Shown: positions 1-10,693 of the stretch, one piece after another
How the letters are laid out: each line of letters begins with the position of its first letter
Numbering within the stretch: the first letter of the stretch is position 1
NCBI RefSeq assembly: GCF_022869865.1
Contig: NZ_CP094984.1
Coordinates: 992,001 to 1,056,000 of the forward strand
From: Arthrobacter zhangbolii
GTDB lineage: Bacteria > Actinomycetota > Actinomycetes > Actinomycetales > Micrococcaceae
Length of the DNA stretch: 64,000 nt
Direction: 5' to 3'
Program-made: the position numbers and the translations under genes
The notes under the pieces: generated by a model
The model's input: only the letters and a program-made list of their open reading frames with translations
The model's database searches: none
Told to the model about the DNA's origin: nothing

Positions 1-921
1 CTGACCACCGCCACTCCGCTGATCTGCGCCGGCCTCGGCGTCGCGCTGGCGTTCCGCGCCGGCCTGTTCAACATCGGTGCCCAGGGCCAGATCATCATCG
101 GCGCCGCACTGGCCGGATGGGTCGGGTTCACCTGGCAGCTGCCCATGGCACTGCACCTGCTGCTGGTGATCGTCGCCGGACTGCTCGGCGGCGCCATCTG
201 GGGCGGCATTGCCGGCCTGCTGAAGGCCCGAACCGGTGCGCATGAAGTCATTGTCACCATCATGCTCAACTACGTCGCCATCCAGCTGGTGGCCTACCTG
301 CTGACCACACCGGGCTTCCAGCGCGAGGGATCGAACAACCCCATCAGCCCCCAGCTGAACGAAAGCGCCATGTTCCCCAAACTCCTGGGAGACAGTTTCC
401 GGCTGCACTGGGGATTTGTGCTGGCCGTCGCCGCCACCGTGTTTGTCTGGTGGCTGCTGAACCGCTCCACGGTCGGCTTTGAACTCCGCGCAGTTGGCGC
501 CAACCCCGACGCCGCCCGCAACGCCGGCATCAGCACCACCAAGGGCTACGTTGTGGTTATGCTGATCGCCGGTGCACTCTCCGGCCTGGCCGGCGTCTCG
601 CAGGTTTCCGGCACCGAACGCGTGCTGACCGCCGACGTCGCCGCGAGCTTTGGCTTCGATGCCATCACCGTGGCGCTGCTGGGGCGTTCGACGCCGTGGG
701 GAACCTTTGCAGCAGGCCTGCTGTTCGGCGCCTTCCGCGCCGGCGGCGTGGCCATGCAGACCAACACCGGGACCAGCATTGACATTGTCCTGGTGGTCCA
801 GTCCCTGATCGTCCTGTTCATTGCCGCCCCGCCGCTGGTGCGTTCCCTGTTCAGGATCCCGCCACCCGGAGCCTTCCGCACCACCCGCAAGAGCGCCGAA
901 GCCGCCGGAGGAGCAGCATGA
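1..921 (+). CDS. Nucleoside-type ABC transporter permease (first of pair), 5' truncated
   Basis: The open frame runs from base 1, so the gene starts upstream of the window; 306 residues are visible and the 5' end is missing. The protein is strongly hydrophobic with about eight membrane segments. It has the permease stretch typical of BPD_transp_2 nucleoside/ribose permeases (FNIGAQGQIIIGA near the left edge, ELRAVGANPDAARNAGIS in the middle). The EAA-like loop ELRAVG-N--AA-NAGI is where these permeases contact the ATPase. It ends in an ATGA overlap with a second permease of the same family, so the two form a heterodimeric channel, as in YufP/YufQ or NupP/NupQ importers. The substrate-binding protein and ATPase presumably lie upstream. 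Nucleoside specificity is inferred from the downstream cdd and deoA. Confidence 0.85.
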   Translation: MTTATPLICAGLGVALAFRAGLFNIGAQGQIIIGAALAGWVGFTWQLPMALHLLLVIVAGLLGGAIWGGIAGLLKARTGAHEVIVTIMLNYVAIQLVAYLLTTPGFQREGSNNPISPQLNESAMFPKLLGDSFRLHWGFVLAVAATVFVWWLLNRSTVGFELRAVGANPDAARNAGISTTKGYVVVMLIAGALSGLAGVSQVSGTERVLTADVAASFGFDAITVALLGRSTPWGTFAAGLLFGAFRAGGVAMQTNTGTSIDIVLVVQSLIVLFIAAPPLVRSLFRIPPPGAFRTTRKSAEAAGGAA

Positions 922-2207
922 GCACCGCAACCACCACAGCCCCCGCGCCGTCCCCGGCGCCGGAAACAGTAGTGCGCAGCTGGAAAACACCCATTCTGCT
1001 GGGCGTCCTGGCCATACTCGGACTGGTTTTCTTCGCGTTCCTCTCACCGGACACCGAGGTCACTTTCCGTCTCACCGACCCGGAAGCGGCCATCACGCTG
1101 CCTAACCTGGTCTTCTCAGCCCGGGCCTTTGGCTGGGCCGGCGCCATCGCGCTTGTCCTGCTTGCTGCCTGGTCCTTTGTCCTGGTCCGTTCGGGCCGGC
1201 GGCTGCCCCTGTGGCTGCCGATCATTTTCGGCGTCGTCTTCGTCTCGGGCTTCCTGGCCTGGTCCGTCGGCAGCACGGGTAACCCGAATGTTGCCCTGTA
1301 CGGCCTGCTGGCCGGCAGCGTGACGCTGGCCGTACCGCTGGTCTTCGGTTCGCTTTCCGGCGTCCTCTGCGAACGCTCCGGCGTGGTCAACATTGCCATT
1401 GAGGGCCAGCTGCTCTTCGGCGCCTTTGCCGCCGCGGTGGCCGGTTCCCTTTCCGGCAACGCGTTCATCGGCCTGCTCGCCGCAGCCATCGCCGGTGTGC
1501 TCGTTTCCCTGGTCCTGGCGGTATTCAGCATCAAGTACATCGTGAACCAGGTGATTGTGGGTGTGGTGCTGAACGTTTTGGTCTCCGGCCTCACCGGCTT
1601 CCTGTTCTCCACGGTCCTGAGCAAGAACGCCGCCGAACTGAACACGGCCCCCCGCCTGCCGAACATCAGGATTCCGTTCCTGGCGGACATTCCGATCATC
1701 GGTCCGATCCTCTTTGACCAGTCCCTGATCGGCTACCTGATGTACTTCGCCGTCGCCGCCGTCTACTTCGGGCTGTTCCGCACCCGCTGGGGCCTGCGCA
1801 CCCGCGCCGTGGGCGAACACCCGAAGGCAGCTGACACACTGGGCGTGAACGTCAACCGCACCCGCTTCACCAACGTGCTGCTGGCCGGCGCAGTTGCCGG
1901 CATCGGCGGGTCCTTCTTCACCCTGGTCTCCGTGTCCAGCTTCGGCCAGGACATGACCGGCGGCCAGGGCTACATTGCCCTGGCAGCCCTCATCCTGGGC
2001 CGCTGGAACCCGTTGGGCGCCGCCGCAGCAGCCCTGCTGTTCGGCTTCGCCACCAACCTGCAGTACGTGCTGGGCCTGCTGGGTACACCGGTGCCCAGCC
2101 AGTTCCTGTCCATGCTGCCGTACGTGGTGACCATCTTTGCCGTCGCCGGCGTGGTGGGCCGCTCCCGCGGACCGGCCGCCAGCGGCGTGCCGTACATCAA
2201 GGGATAA
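918..2207 (+). CDS. Nucleoside-type ABC transporter permease (second of pair)
   Basis: A 429-residue integral membrane protein, BPD_transp_2 family. The ATG overlaps the stop of the upstream permease by four bases (ATGA), indicating translational coupling. About ten hydrophobic segments follow a short cytoplasmic N-terminus. SGVVNIAIEGQLL near residue 155 and LRTRAVGEHPKAADTLGV near residue 295 are the family landmarks, the second being the loop that docks on the ATP-binding subunit. Together with the preceding gene it should form the channel of a purine/pyrimidine nucleoside importer. Cytidine deaminase and thymidine phosphorylase follow on the same strand, so imported nucleosides are degraded by the same transcription unit. 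Substrate is inferred from context. Confidence 0.87.
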   Translation: MSTATTTAPAPSPAPETVVRSWKTPILLGVLAILGLVFFAFLSPDTEVTFRLTDPEAAITLPNLVFSARAFGWAGAIALVLLAAWSFVLVRSGRRLPLWLPIIFGVVFVSGFLAWSVGSTGNPNVALYGLLAGSVTLAVPLVFGSLSGVLCERSGVVNIAIEGQLLFGAFAAAVAGSLSGNAFIGLLAAAIAGVLVSLVLAVFSIKYIVNQVIVGVVLNVLVSGLTGFLFSTVLSKNAAELNTAPRLPNIRIPFLADIPIIGPILFDQSLIGYLMYFAVAAVYFGLFRTRWGLRTRAVGEHPKAADTLGVNVNRTRFTNVLLAGAVAGIGGSFFTLVSVSSFGQDMTGGQGYIALAALILGRWNPLGAAAAALLFGFATNLQYVLGLLGTPVPSQFLSMLPYVVTIFAVAGVVGRSRGPAASGVPYIKG

Positions 2208-2212
2208 CCGCA

Positions 2213-2250
2213 GCGGGACCGGCGGCCGGAACACCGGCCGCCGGTCCCGC
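2213..2250 (+). terminator. Strong intra-operon hairpin between permease and cdd
   Basis: Perfect 17-bp inverted repeat (2213-2229 and 2234-2250) around an AACA tetraloop, almost all G/C. No U-tract follows, so it is either a partial terminator/attenuator or an mRNA-stabilising hairpin separating the transporter genes from cdd-deoA. Confidence 0.6.
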
Positions 2251-2298
2251 CGTCGTTTCCGGTCCGCACCGGACCGGGGCGCAACCGGAAGGAAAGAC

Positions 2299-2703
2299 AT
2301 GACCGCTCAGACCCCCCAGGCGGACTGGGACGTGCTCCTGGAGCATGCCCGCGCAGCCCTCACCCACGCCTACGTGCCGTACTCGAAGTATCCGGTGGGT
2401 GCCGCGGCACTGACCGACGACGGCCGGATTGTTTCCGGCTGCAACGTTGAAAACGCCTCCTACGGACTGACGCTCTGCGCCGAATGCTCCATGATCAGCC
2501 AGCTGAACATGACCGGCGGCGGGCGCCTGGTGGCGTTCACCTGCGTAGACGGCGCCGGTGCGGTGCTGATGCCGTGCGGGCGCTGCCGGCAGCTGCTTTA
2601 CGAATTCCGTGCTCCCGGAATGGAGCTGATGACCGTCAGCGGCATCCGCAGCATGGACGAGGTCCTGCCTGACGCTTTTGGACCGCAACACCTGGAAGGG
2701 TAA
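2299..2703 (+). CDS. cdd: Cytidine deaminase
   Basis: A 134-residue homotetrameric-type cytidine deaminase (cytidine or deoxycytidine to uridine or deoxyuridine plus ammonia). Zinc and catalytic motifs are clear: CAEC with Cys60 and catalytic Glu62, and PCGRC with Cys93 and Cys96. Substrate-binding residues lie in CNVENASYG (residues 48-56). The frame is open further upstream to 2137, but the ATG at 2299 is preceded by a GGAAGG ribosome site and gives the normal family length. The stop is followed directly by the deoA ATG. It belongs with the upstream permeases and downstream thymidine phosphorylase in one pyrimidine-nucleoside salvage unit. Confidence 0.96.
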   Translation: MTAQTPQADWDVLLEHARAALTHAYVPYSKYPVGAAALTDDGRIVSGCNVENASYGLTLCAECSMISQLNMTGGGRLVAFTCVDGAGAVLMPCGRCRQLLYEFRAPGMELMTVSGIRSMDEVLPDAFGPQHLEG

Positions 2704-3999
2704 ATGCACATGAACAGCACAGACTTTGATGCCGTAGACATCATCCGCACGAAGCGGGACAAGGGTGTCCTCTCGGCCGCGCAGATCGACTGGACCATTG
2801 ACGCCTACACCCGGGGCACCATTGCCGACGAGCAGATGGCCGCCCTGAACATGGCGATCCTGCTCAACGGCATGAACCGCGAGGAGATCTTCCGCTGGAC
2901 CGCGGCCATGATTGCCTCCGGTGAGCGCATGGACTTCTCCTCGCTGGGCAAGCCCACCGCGGACAAGCACTCCACCGGAGGCGTGGGGGACAAGATCACC
3001 CTCCCGCTGGCCCCGCTGGTGGCCGTGTTCGGCGTGGCCGTTCCGCAGCTGTCGGGCCGCGGCCTGGGCCACACCGGCGGCACCCTGGACAAGCTGGAAG
3101 CCATCCCGGGATGGCAGGCCTCACTGAGCAACAGCGCGCTGATGAACCAGCTGCGCGACGTCGGTGCCGTCATCTGCGCAGCCGGTGCGGGCCTGGCACC
3201 GGCTGACAAAAAGCTCTACGCGCTGCGGGACGTGACCGGCACGGTGGAAGCCATTCCCCTGATTGCCTCCTCCATCATGAGCAAAAAGATCGCCGAAGGC
3301 ACCGACTCCCTGGTGCTGGATGTGAAGGTGGGCTCGGGCGCGTTTATGAAGGACGAGGCCATGGCCCGGGAACTGGCCGAAACCATGGTCGCCCTGGGCA
3401 AGGACGCCGGCGTCAACACTGTGGCCCTGCTGACCGACATGTCCACCCCGCTGGGACTCACTGCCGGCAACGCCATCGAAGTCCAGGAATCCGTGGACGT
3501 GCTGGCAGGCGGCGGGCCCGAAGACGTGGTGGAGCTGACTGTCCGCCTCGCCGAGGAAATGCTGACCGCCGCCGGGGTGCGCGACGCCGATCCCGCAGCA
3601 GCGCTCAGGGACGGCCGGGCCATGGACGTCTGGCGCCGGATGATCTCGGCGCAGGGCGGAGATCCGGATGCGAAACTGCCCGTGGCGAAGGAATCCGAAA
3701 CCATCTATGCACCCGCCGACGGTGTGCTGGTGGAGCTCGATGCCTTGTCCGTGGGCGTCGCCGCCTGGCGCCTGGGGGCCGGCCGTGCACGCAAGGAAGA
3801 CGCCGTCCAGGCGGGGGCCGGCGTCGTGATGCATGCGAAGCCCGGTGCCACCGTCCGGGCCGGCGAGCCGCTGATGACGCTGCTCACCGATACGCCGGAG
3901 AAATTTGACCGGGCCCGTGAGGCCCTGGCGGACGCCGTCGTCATTGCGCCCGAGGGCTCACGGCCGGCACGCCGGCTGATCATCGACCGGATCAGCTAG
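2704..3999 (+). CDS. deoA: Thymidine phosphorylase
   Basis: A 431-residue nucleoside phosphorylase family II enzyme converting thymidine and phosphate to thymine and deoxyribose-1-phosphate. The family signature SGRGLGHTGGTLDKLE lies around residues 117-132. The phosphate-binding KHSTGGVGDK loop (around 87-96) and the Lys-rich SSIMSKKIAEG segment (around 188-198) are present, as is the C-terminal beta-rich domain. The ATG follows the cdd stop with no gap, and GGAAGG at the end of cdd serves as ribosome site; a second ATG at 2710 is possible. It could also act on deoxyuridine made by Cdd. A clear rho-independent hairpin follows. Confidence 0.95.
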   Translation: MHMNSTDFDAVDIIRTKRDKGVLSAAQIDWTIDAYTRGTIADEQMAALNMAILLNGMNREEIFRWTAAMIASGERMDFSSLGKPTADKHSTGGVGDKITLPLAPLVAVFGVAVPQLSGRGLGHTGGTLDKLEAIPGWQASLSNSALMNQLRDVGAVICAAGAGLAPADKKLYALRDVTGTVEAIPLIASSIMSKKIAEGTDSLVLDVKVGSGAFMKDEAMARELAETMVALGKDAGVNTVALLTDMSTPLGLTAGNAIEVQESVDVLAGGGPEDVVELTVRLAEEMLTAAGVRDADPAAALRDGRAMDVWRRMISAQGGDPDAKLPVAKESETIYAPADGVLVELDALSVGVAAWRLGAGRARKEDAVQAGAGVVMHAKPGATVRAGEPLMTLLTDTPEKFDRAREALADAVVIAPEGSRPARRLIIDRIS

Positions 4000-4021
4000 C
4001 AGCTTCCCCGGTTGCTGGAAC

Positions 4022-4062
4022 CGCAGAGGTGCCCGTGGTGATCCGCCACGGGCACCTCTGCG
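4022..4062 (+). terminator. Terminator of the nucleoside salvage operon
   Basis: Perfect 17-bp arms (4022-4038 and 4046-4062) with a 7-base loop, 23 bases after the deoA stop. Only a weak T-rich tail (CGTTCGT) follows. It separates deoA from the DedA gene. Confidence 0.8.
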
Positions 4063-4114
4063 TTCGTGGCATGCTTGTAGAGGATCGATAGCCCAACCCA
4101 AGGAGCGGCAACTG

Positions 4115-4801
4115 TTGGACTTTCTCAGTGTGACGGTGGATGGTATCAACAGTTTCATCCTTTCCACCGCGGGCTCACCGTGGGTGTATATCGGTCTTTT
4201 CCTGTGCTGCCTGATTGACGGTTTCTTTCCGCCGGTCCCCAGCGAGTCCCTCGTGGTGGCCCTGGCCTCACTCGCCATGAGCGGCGCCGGCGTGAACATC
4301 TGGCTGATTATCCCGGCCGCCGCCCTGGGCGCGTTCCTGGGCGACAACCTCGCCTATCTGATGGGACGCGGGATCGGCATGGACCGGTTCGCCTGGATGC
4401 GCCGGCCCAAAACGCGCCGGTCCTTTGCCTGGGCCCGGCACGAACTGGAGAAGCGCTCGGTGTCCCTGATCCTCGTGGCCCGGTTCATCCCCGTGGGACG
4501 GGTGGTGGTGAACCTGACGGCAGGGGCCACCGGGTTCCCGCGCCGGCGCTTCGTTTTCCTGACCGCAATCTCCGGGGCCGTCTGGGCCGCGTACAGCGTG
4601 GCCATCGGCGCGATAGCCGGCGCCTGGTTCACCGAACACCACCTGCTGGGTGTGGTGGTTGGAGTCAGCGGCGCGCTGGTCCTTGGCCTGGTCATCGACC
4701 GCATCATCACCGTGGTCCGCGGTACGGCGCCCGGAGCACCGCGTCCGGCGGAGGACACAGAGCAGGCCGAAGATGACGAAAGCACACGGAAGGCCGCCTG
4801 A
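4115..4801 (+). CDS. DedA family (SNARE-associated) membrane protein
   Basis: A 228-residue polytopic membrane protein of the DedA/VTT superfamily. These proteins are implicated in phospholipid or polyprenyl-phosphate flipping and envelope homeostasis. Landmarks are the re-entrant hydrophobic N-terminal third, the GDNLAYLMGRGIG segment near residue 75, and the conserved VARFIPVGRVVVNLTAG stretch near residue 127 containing the functional Arg and Pro. The C-terminus is charged and cytoplasmic. I use the TTG at 4115 because AAGGAGCGG lies 9 to 14 bases upstream and no other start fits. The gene is monocistronic-looking; adenosine deaminase begins 19 bases later behind its own leaderless-type -10. 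The exact lipid substrate cannot be read from sequence. Confidence 0.9.
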   Translation: MDFLSVTVDGINSFILSTAGSPWVYIGLFLCCLIDGFFPPVPSESLVVALASLAMSGAGVNIWLIIPAAALGAFLGDNLAYLMGRGIGMDRFAWMRRPKTRRSFAWARHELEKRSVSLILVARFIPVGRVVVNLTAGATGFPRRRFVFLTAISGAVWAAYSVAIGAIAGAWFTEHHLLGVVVGVSGALVLGLVIDRIITVVRGTAPGAPRPAEDTEQAEDDESTRKAA

Positions 4802-4808
4802 AACGCCG

Positions 4809-4814
4809 TAGAGT
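4809..4814 (+). promoter_or_regulatory. Leaderless-type -10 for add
   Basis: TAGAGT followed by six bases and the GTG start, so transcription should begin at or next to the start codon. No Shine-Dalgarno is present. Confidence 0.5.
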
Positions 4815-4820
4815 TGCCGT

Positions 4821-5961
4821 GTGACTGAGCCTACAGATTCCTCCGTAAATACTTCCCGACTCGACGTACGCAGCCTGCCGAAGGTTTCGCTCCATGACCA
4901 CCTGGACGGCGGCCTGCGCCCGGCAACAATCATCGAACTGGCTGCAGCCGTCGGCCACCAGCTTCCCGCCACCGACCCGGTGGCCCTGGGGGAGTGGTTC
5001 CGCGAGTCAGCGGATTCAGGGTCGCTGCCGCGCTACCTCGAAACCTTCGACCACACCATTGCCGTGATGCAGACCCGCGAGGGGCTGACCCGCGTTGCCC
5101 GCGAGTTCGTGGAAGACCTGGTGGCCGACGGCGTGGTGTACGCCGAGATCCGCTGGGCACCCGAACAGCACCTGAGCGGCGGACTGAGTCTGGACGAGGC
5201 CGTGGAAGCAGTCCAGGCCGGACTCGAGGAAGGCGTGATGAACGCCGAAACGGCAGGCAGCTTCATCCAGGTGGGCCAGCTGATCACGGCCATGCGGCAC
5301 GCGGACCGCGGCATGGAAATTGCCGAACTGGCCGTGCGGCACCGGGATTCGGGGGCCGTGGGCTTCGACATTGCCGGCGCCGAAGACGGTTTCCCGGCCT
5401 CCCGTTTCAAGGACGCGTTCACCTACCTGGCCGAAAACCAGTTCCCCGCCACGGTGCACGCCGGAGAGGCAGCAGGTATCGAGAGCATTGTTGACGCGCT
5501 GGTGCACGGCAGGGCCCTGCGGCTGGGGCACGGCGTGCGGATCGCCGAGGACATCACGGTTGAATTCGAAGCCGACGACGCCGCGTCCCCGGATGAGCCG
5601 GAAGTGGGCATGGTGAGCATTGGCCGGGTCGCCGGCTGGGTGCGGGACCGCGGAATCGCCCTGGAGGTCTGCCCGTCATCGAACCTGCAGACCGGGGCCG
5701 TCGCCTCCTTCGGTGAGGACATCGAGACCCACCCCATTGACCTGCTCTACCAGACCGGCTTCGCCGTGACGGTAAACACCGACAACCGGCTGATGAGCAA
5801 CGTCAGCCTCACCGGCGAGTTCGAGCTGCTGATGGACACCTTCGACTACGACCTTGATGACTTGCTGGAGCTCACCATGAATGCGGTGAACGCTGCGTTC
5901 CTTCCCTTGGATGAACGTGCCGCACTGTCCGCCTTCGTTACCGAGGGATTCAACCGCGCCC

Positions 5962-5969
<8 letters not shown>
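4821..5969 (+). CDS. add: Adenosine deaminase
   Basis: A 382-residue metal-dependent adenosine deaminase (adenosine or deoxyadenosine to inosine or deoxyinosine). TIM-barrel metal and catalytic motifs appear in order: SLHDHLDGG (HxH zinc ligands) near residue 25, TVHAGE (His ligand and catalytic Glu) near 212, RLGHGVR near 235, and VNTDNRLMS (catalytic Asp) near 318. The GTG start lacks a ribosome site but sits six bases after a TAGAGT -10, consistent with a leaderless message. Its stop overlaps the likely mazG GTG by eight bases. It continues the purine arm of the salvage functions upstream. Confidence 0.95.
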
Positions 5970-8092
<2,123 letters not shown>

Positions 8093-8102
8093 CCCGTGAC
8101 TA

Positions 8103-8141
8103 CGCAACGCCTGCGGTAACCCGTGAACCGCAGGCGTTGCG
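8103..8141 (+). terminator. Terminator after eno
   Basis: Perfect 15-bp arms (8103-8117 and 8127-8141) with a 9-base loop, ten bases after the eno stop. No long U-tract follows, so partial read-through into ftsB is possible. Confidence 0.75.
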
Positions 8142-8252
8142 AAACCGGCTGCAACACCGTGGGTGGGTAACCTCATTGGAGGAGACCCGCCCACACTGGT
8201 TTCCAATCCGCAGACCGCTTGGAACCGCTGATCAACGCAAAGAAGGACCCGC

Positions 8253-8966
8253 ATGCCAACCCGACGTCCCAAGGTACCCAGGCCTGCTGCAGCCAAATCC
8301 GCCGGGACTGAGCCCACCGGAACCAAGTCCGCCGCACCGAAATCTGCCGCACCGAAATCCGCCGCACCGAAATCTGCCGGGGCCAGGCCTGCCGGCACCA
8401 AAGCCGGAAGGCCCGGGGACCGCCAGGGGCGCCCCAAGGCGGGAAGCGCGGCGGCAGCCTCTGACGCGCGCGCTGCCATTCGCTCCCAGCTCTCCGGGGA
8501 TATCCGCCGGCAGGACGGCGCGGATCCGGACCGGAAACGGGCCGCTGCAGGAACCGGTGAAACCCCCGGAGCCGAACTGCGGCCGGTACCGGCCAAGGCA
8601 TTCTCCGGCAGGCTGCTGGTGCTGGCCATGGTGATGGTGGCCATCACCGTGCTGCTGGCGCCCTCGGTGCGCACCTACCTGCAGCAGCGTTCGGATATTG
8701 CCGCTGCCAAGGCGGAAATTGCGCAGGCGCAGGAAGTGCAGGCTGACCTGGAGGTCCAGCTGGGCCGCTGGGAGGATCCGGCCTACATCAAGCAGCAGGC
8801 CAGGGACCGCATTTTCCTGGTGATGCCCGGCGAAACACGGTATCTGGTTAAGGGCGAAAACGGTGTGGAGGAAGCGGACCGCAAGGCCGCCGAAGAGGCA
8901 CCCGAGGACCTGCAGTGGGTCGATTCGCTCTGGGACTCGGTCAAGAGATCCGCCACGGCACAGTAA
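8253..8966 (+). CDS. FtsB/DivIC-like septum formation initiator family protein
   Basis: A 237-residue bitopic membrane protein. A cytoplasmic Ala/Pro/Lys/Gly-rich disordered N-terminus of about 110 residues is followed by one membrane segment (LLVLAMVMVAITVLLAP, about residues 123-140). Next come a periplasmic coiled coil (YLQQRSDIAAAKAEIAQAQ) and the DivIC signature WEDPAYIKQQARDRIFLVMPGE near residue 170. FtsB-type proteins bridge FtsQ and FtsL in the divisome. The long N-terminal tail, containing three exact-length KSAAP units, is typical of actinobacterial members and is basic. Start ATG at 8253 has AGAAGGA upstream. It lies between eno and DUF501, as in M. tuberculosis (Rv1024). Confidence 0.87.
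   Translation: MPTRRPKVPRPAAAKSAGTEPTGTKSAAPKSAAPKSAAPKSAGARPAGTKAGRPGDRQGRPKAGSAAAASDARAAIRSQLSGDIRRQDGADPDRKRAAAGTGETPGAELRPVPAKAFSGRLLVLAMVMVAITVLLAPSVRTYLQQRSDIAAAKAEIAQAQEVQADLEVQLGRWEDPAYIKQQARDRIFLVMPGETRYLVKGENGVEEADRKAAEEAPEDLQWVDSLWDSVKRSATAQ
8331..8375 (+). repeat. Three 15-bp in-frame tandem repeats in the FtsB-like gene
   Basis: Unit GCCGCACCGAAATCT (third-position variants allowed) at 8331-8345, 8346-8360 and 8361-8375, encoding repeated AAPKS. Slippage-prone, frame-preserving. Confidence 0.85.
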
Positions 8967-9029
8967 TCTGGAGGCTGATAGTACAAGCAGCCCGGGGCCG
9001 CGCAGGCCCCCACGGAAGGAACCACCTGC

Positions 9030-9713
9030 ATGACCCAGGACCAGCTCACCCCCACCCAGGAAGACCTGGAAACGCTGAGCCGGCAGCTCGGCCGGCCGGT
9101 GCGCGACGTCGTCGAAATCGGCGCCCGCTGTGTCTGCGGCAACCCGCTGGTGGCCACCACCGCCCCCCGGCTGAGCAACGGCATTCCGTTCCCCACCACC
9201 TACTACCTGACGCACCCGGTGATCACGGCAGCTGTCTCGCGGCTCGAAGCGGCAGGCCTGATGACGGAGATGACGCGCCGGCTGGAGGAAGACCCGGAGC
9301 TGGCGGAGCGTTACCGGCAGGCCCACGAAAGCTACCTGCAGGTCCGGAACGAAATCGGTGAGCGTACCGGCGCCGGACCCGTTCCGGAGATCGACGGCGT
9401 TTCCGCCGGGGGGATGCCCAACCGGGTCAAGTGCCTGCACGTTTTGGTCGGTCATTCACTGGCTGCCGGCCCCGGTGTAAATCCGCTGGGTGACGAAGCC
9501 CTGGACGCCATCACCGAATGGTGGACGCGGGACCGCTGCTACTGCGACGGCGCCTGGGACACCGCGGCTCCGGCTCCTGCCCGGGACCTGAGCCGGCATA
9601 CGAAAACCCAGGGCCTGAGCCCGGAAGAACTGGAACACAAAAAAGCGGCACGCCGGGGTGGCGAAGCCCAGGCCGGAACCGCCGAAGCCGCATCAACCAA
9701 GGGGGAACTGTGA
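9030..9713 (+). CDS. DUF501 domain-containing protein
   Basis: A 227-residue soluble protein of the DUF501 family, function unknown. The recognisable core spans about residues 8-175. It has an early CVCGNPLVATT cysteine pair, FPTTYYLTHP near 54, the NRVKCLHVLVGHSLA segment near 133 and a final DRCYCDG cysteine cluster. Conserved Cys and His residues suggest metal binding, but this is inference. A charged tail after residue 190 is less conserved. The ATG has GGAAGGAACCACC upstream. Its stop overlaps the GTG of the following ppx gene (GTGA). The eno-ftsB-DUF501-ppx arrangement is widespread in actinobacteria, so the four are probably co-transcribed. Confidence 0.9.
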   Translation: MTQDQLTPTQEDLETLSRQLGRPVRDVVEIGARCVCGNPLVATTAPRLSNGIPFPTTYYLTHPVITAAVSRLEAAGLMTEMTRRLEEDPELAERYRQAHESYLQVRNEIGERTGAGPVPEIDGVSAGGMPNRVKCLHVLVGHSLAAGPGVNPLGDEALDAITEWWTRDRCYCDGAWDTAAPAPARDLSRHTKTQGLSPEELEHKKAARRGGEAQAGTAEAASTKGEL

Positions 9714-10693
9714 CAGCTCAGGACCGGGAGAACGGCACCGCGGTGCGGGTGGCGGCTGTTGACTGCGGTACGAATTCCATCCGGCTCCTCATTGCGGACG
9801 TGGCCCGGGACGCGCACGGCAGCGCCCGGCTCACCGATGTAGTGCGCCTGATGCGTGTGAACCGGCTCGGCCAGGGCGTAGACGCCACGGGCCGGCTGGC
9901 TCCCGAGGCTCTGGAACGGACCTTCGCTGCGGCAGATGAGTACGCGGCCCTGATCAGTGAGCACGGGGCAACGCGGATCAGGTTTGTGGCGACCTCAGCC
10001 AGCCGTGATGCCGAGAACCGGCAGGAATTTATTGACGGCATCCGCGAACGGCTTGGGGTGGAACCCGAGGTGATCAGCGGTGACGAGGAAGCTGCGCTTT
10101 CCTTCACCGGAGCCGCCAGCGTCTTCGCCGAAACCAACGGCGCCAAAACACTGGTGGTGGACCTGGGCGGAGGCAGCACCGAATTTGTCCTGGGCGACTC
10201 CACGGGTGTGCTTGCAGCGAAAAGCACCGATATGGGCTGCGTCCGTTTCACGGAACGCCATCTGCGCTCCGATCCGCCCACCGAAGCCGAGATCACCGTG
10301 GCCCGGGCGGACATCCTGGACATGATCGCGCAGGCGCTGGCATCGGTTCCGCTGGCCGACACCGACCGGTTGGTGGGCGTGGCCGGAACCATCACCACGG
10401 TCACCGCCGCCGCACTCCACCTGCCCGAGTACTCTCCGGAGGCCATCCACGGGACCGAACTGACCCGCGAGCAGATCGACCAGGCAGCTGATGACCTGCT
10501 CCGGCAGGACCGCGCCGCACGTGCCGCCCTGCCCTACATGCACCCGGGCCGGGTGGATGTCATCGGGGCAGGCGCCCTGATCTGGCGCACAATCGTGGAC
10601 CGGGTGGATGAGCTCACCGACGGGCGGGTAACTTCGGCCGTGACCAGCGAACACGACATCCTTGACGGCATCGCCCTGAGCGTAGCCGAATGA
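9710..10693 (+). CDS. ppx: Ppx/GppA family phosphatase (exopolyphosphatase)
   Basis: About 327 residues in the ASKHA fold. Phosphate-binding loops are visible: VDCGTNSIRLLIAD near residue 14 and VVDLGGGSTEFVLG near residue 147, with catalytic Glu in FVATSASRDAENRQEF near 90. Members hydrolyse inorganic polyphosphate or pppGpp to ppGpp; the short single-module form resembles M. tuberculosis Ppx1/Ppx2. The frame extends upstream to 9518 but the GTG at 9710 overlaps the DUF501 stop by four bases, has a GGGGGAA ribosome site and gives the normal N-terminus. It ends in an ATGA overlap with the subtilase gene, indicating translational coupling. Whether it prefers polyphosphate or pppGpp cannot be decided here. 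Confidence 0.93.
   Translation: MTAQDRENGTAVRVAAVDCGTNSIRLLIADVARDAHGSARLTDVVRLMRVNRLGQGVDATGRLAPEALERTFAAADEYAALISEHGATRIRFVATSASRDAENRQEFIDGIRERLGVEPEVISGDEEAALSFTGAASVFAETNGAKTLVVDLGGGSTEFVLGDSTGVLAAKSTDMGCVRFTERHLRSDPPTEAEITVARADILDMIAQALASVPLADTDRLVGVAGTITTVTAAALHLPEYSPEAIHGTELTREQIDQAADDLLRQDRAARAALPYMHPGRVDVIGAGALIWRTIVDRVDELTDGRVTSAVTSEHDILDGIALSVAE

Noticed and set aside
851-2300. Two long minus-strand frames opposite the permeases
   Set aside because: Translations are Arg/Gly/Ala-rich shadows of the permease codons; the plus-strand genes have clear family motifs and coupled starts.
9518-9709. N-terminal extension of the Ppx frame
   Set aside because: It lies inside DUF501 in another frame; GTG at 9710 overlaps the DUF501 stop and gives the canonical ASKHA start.
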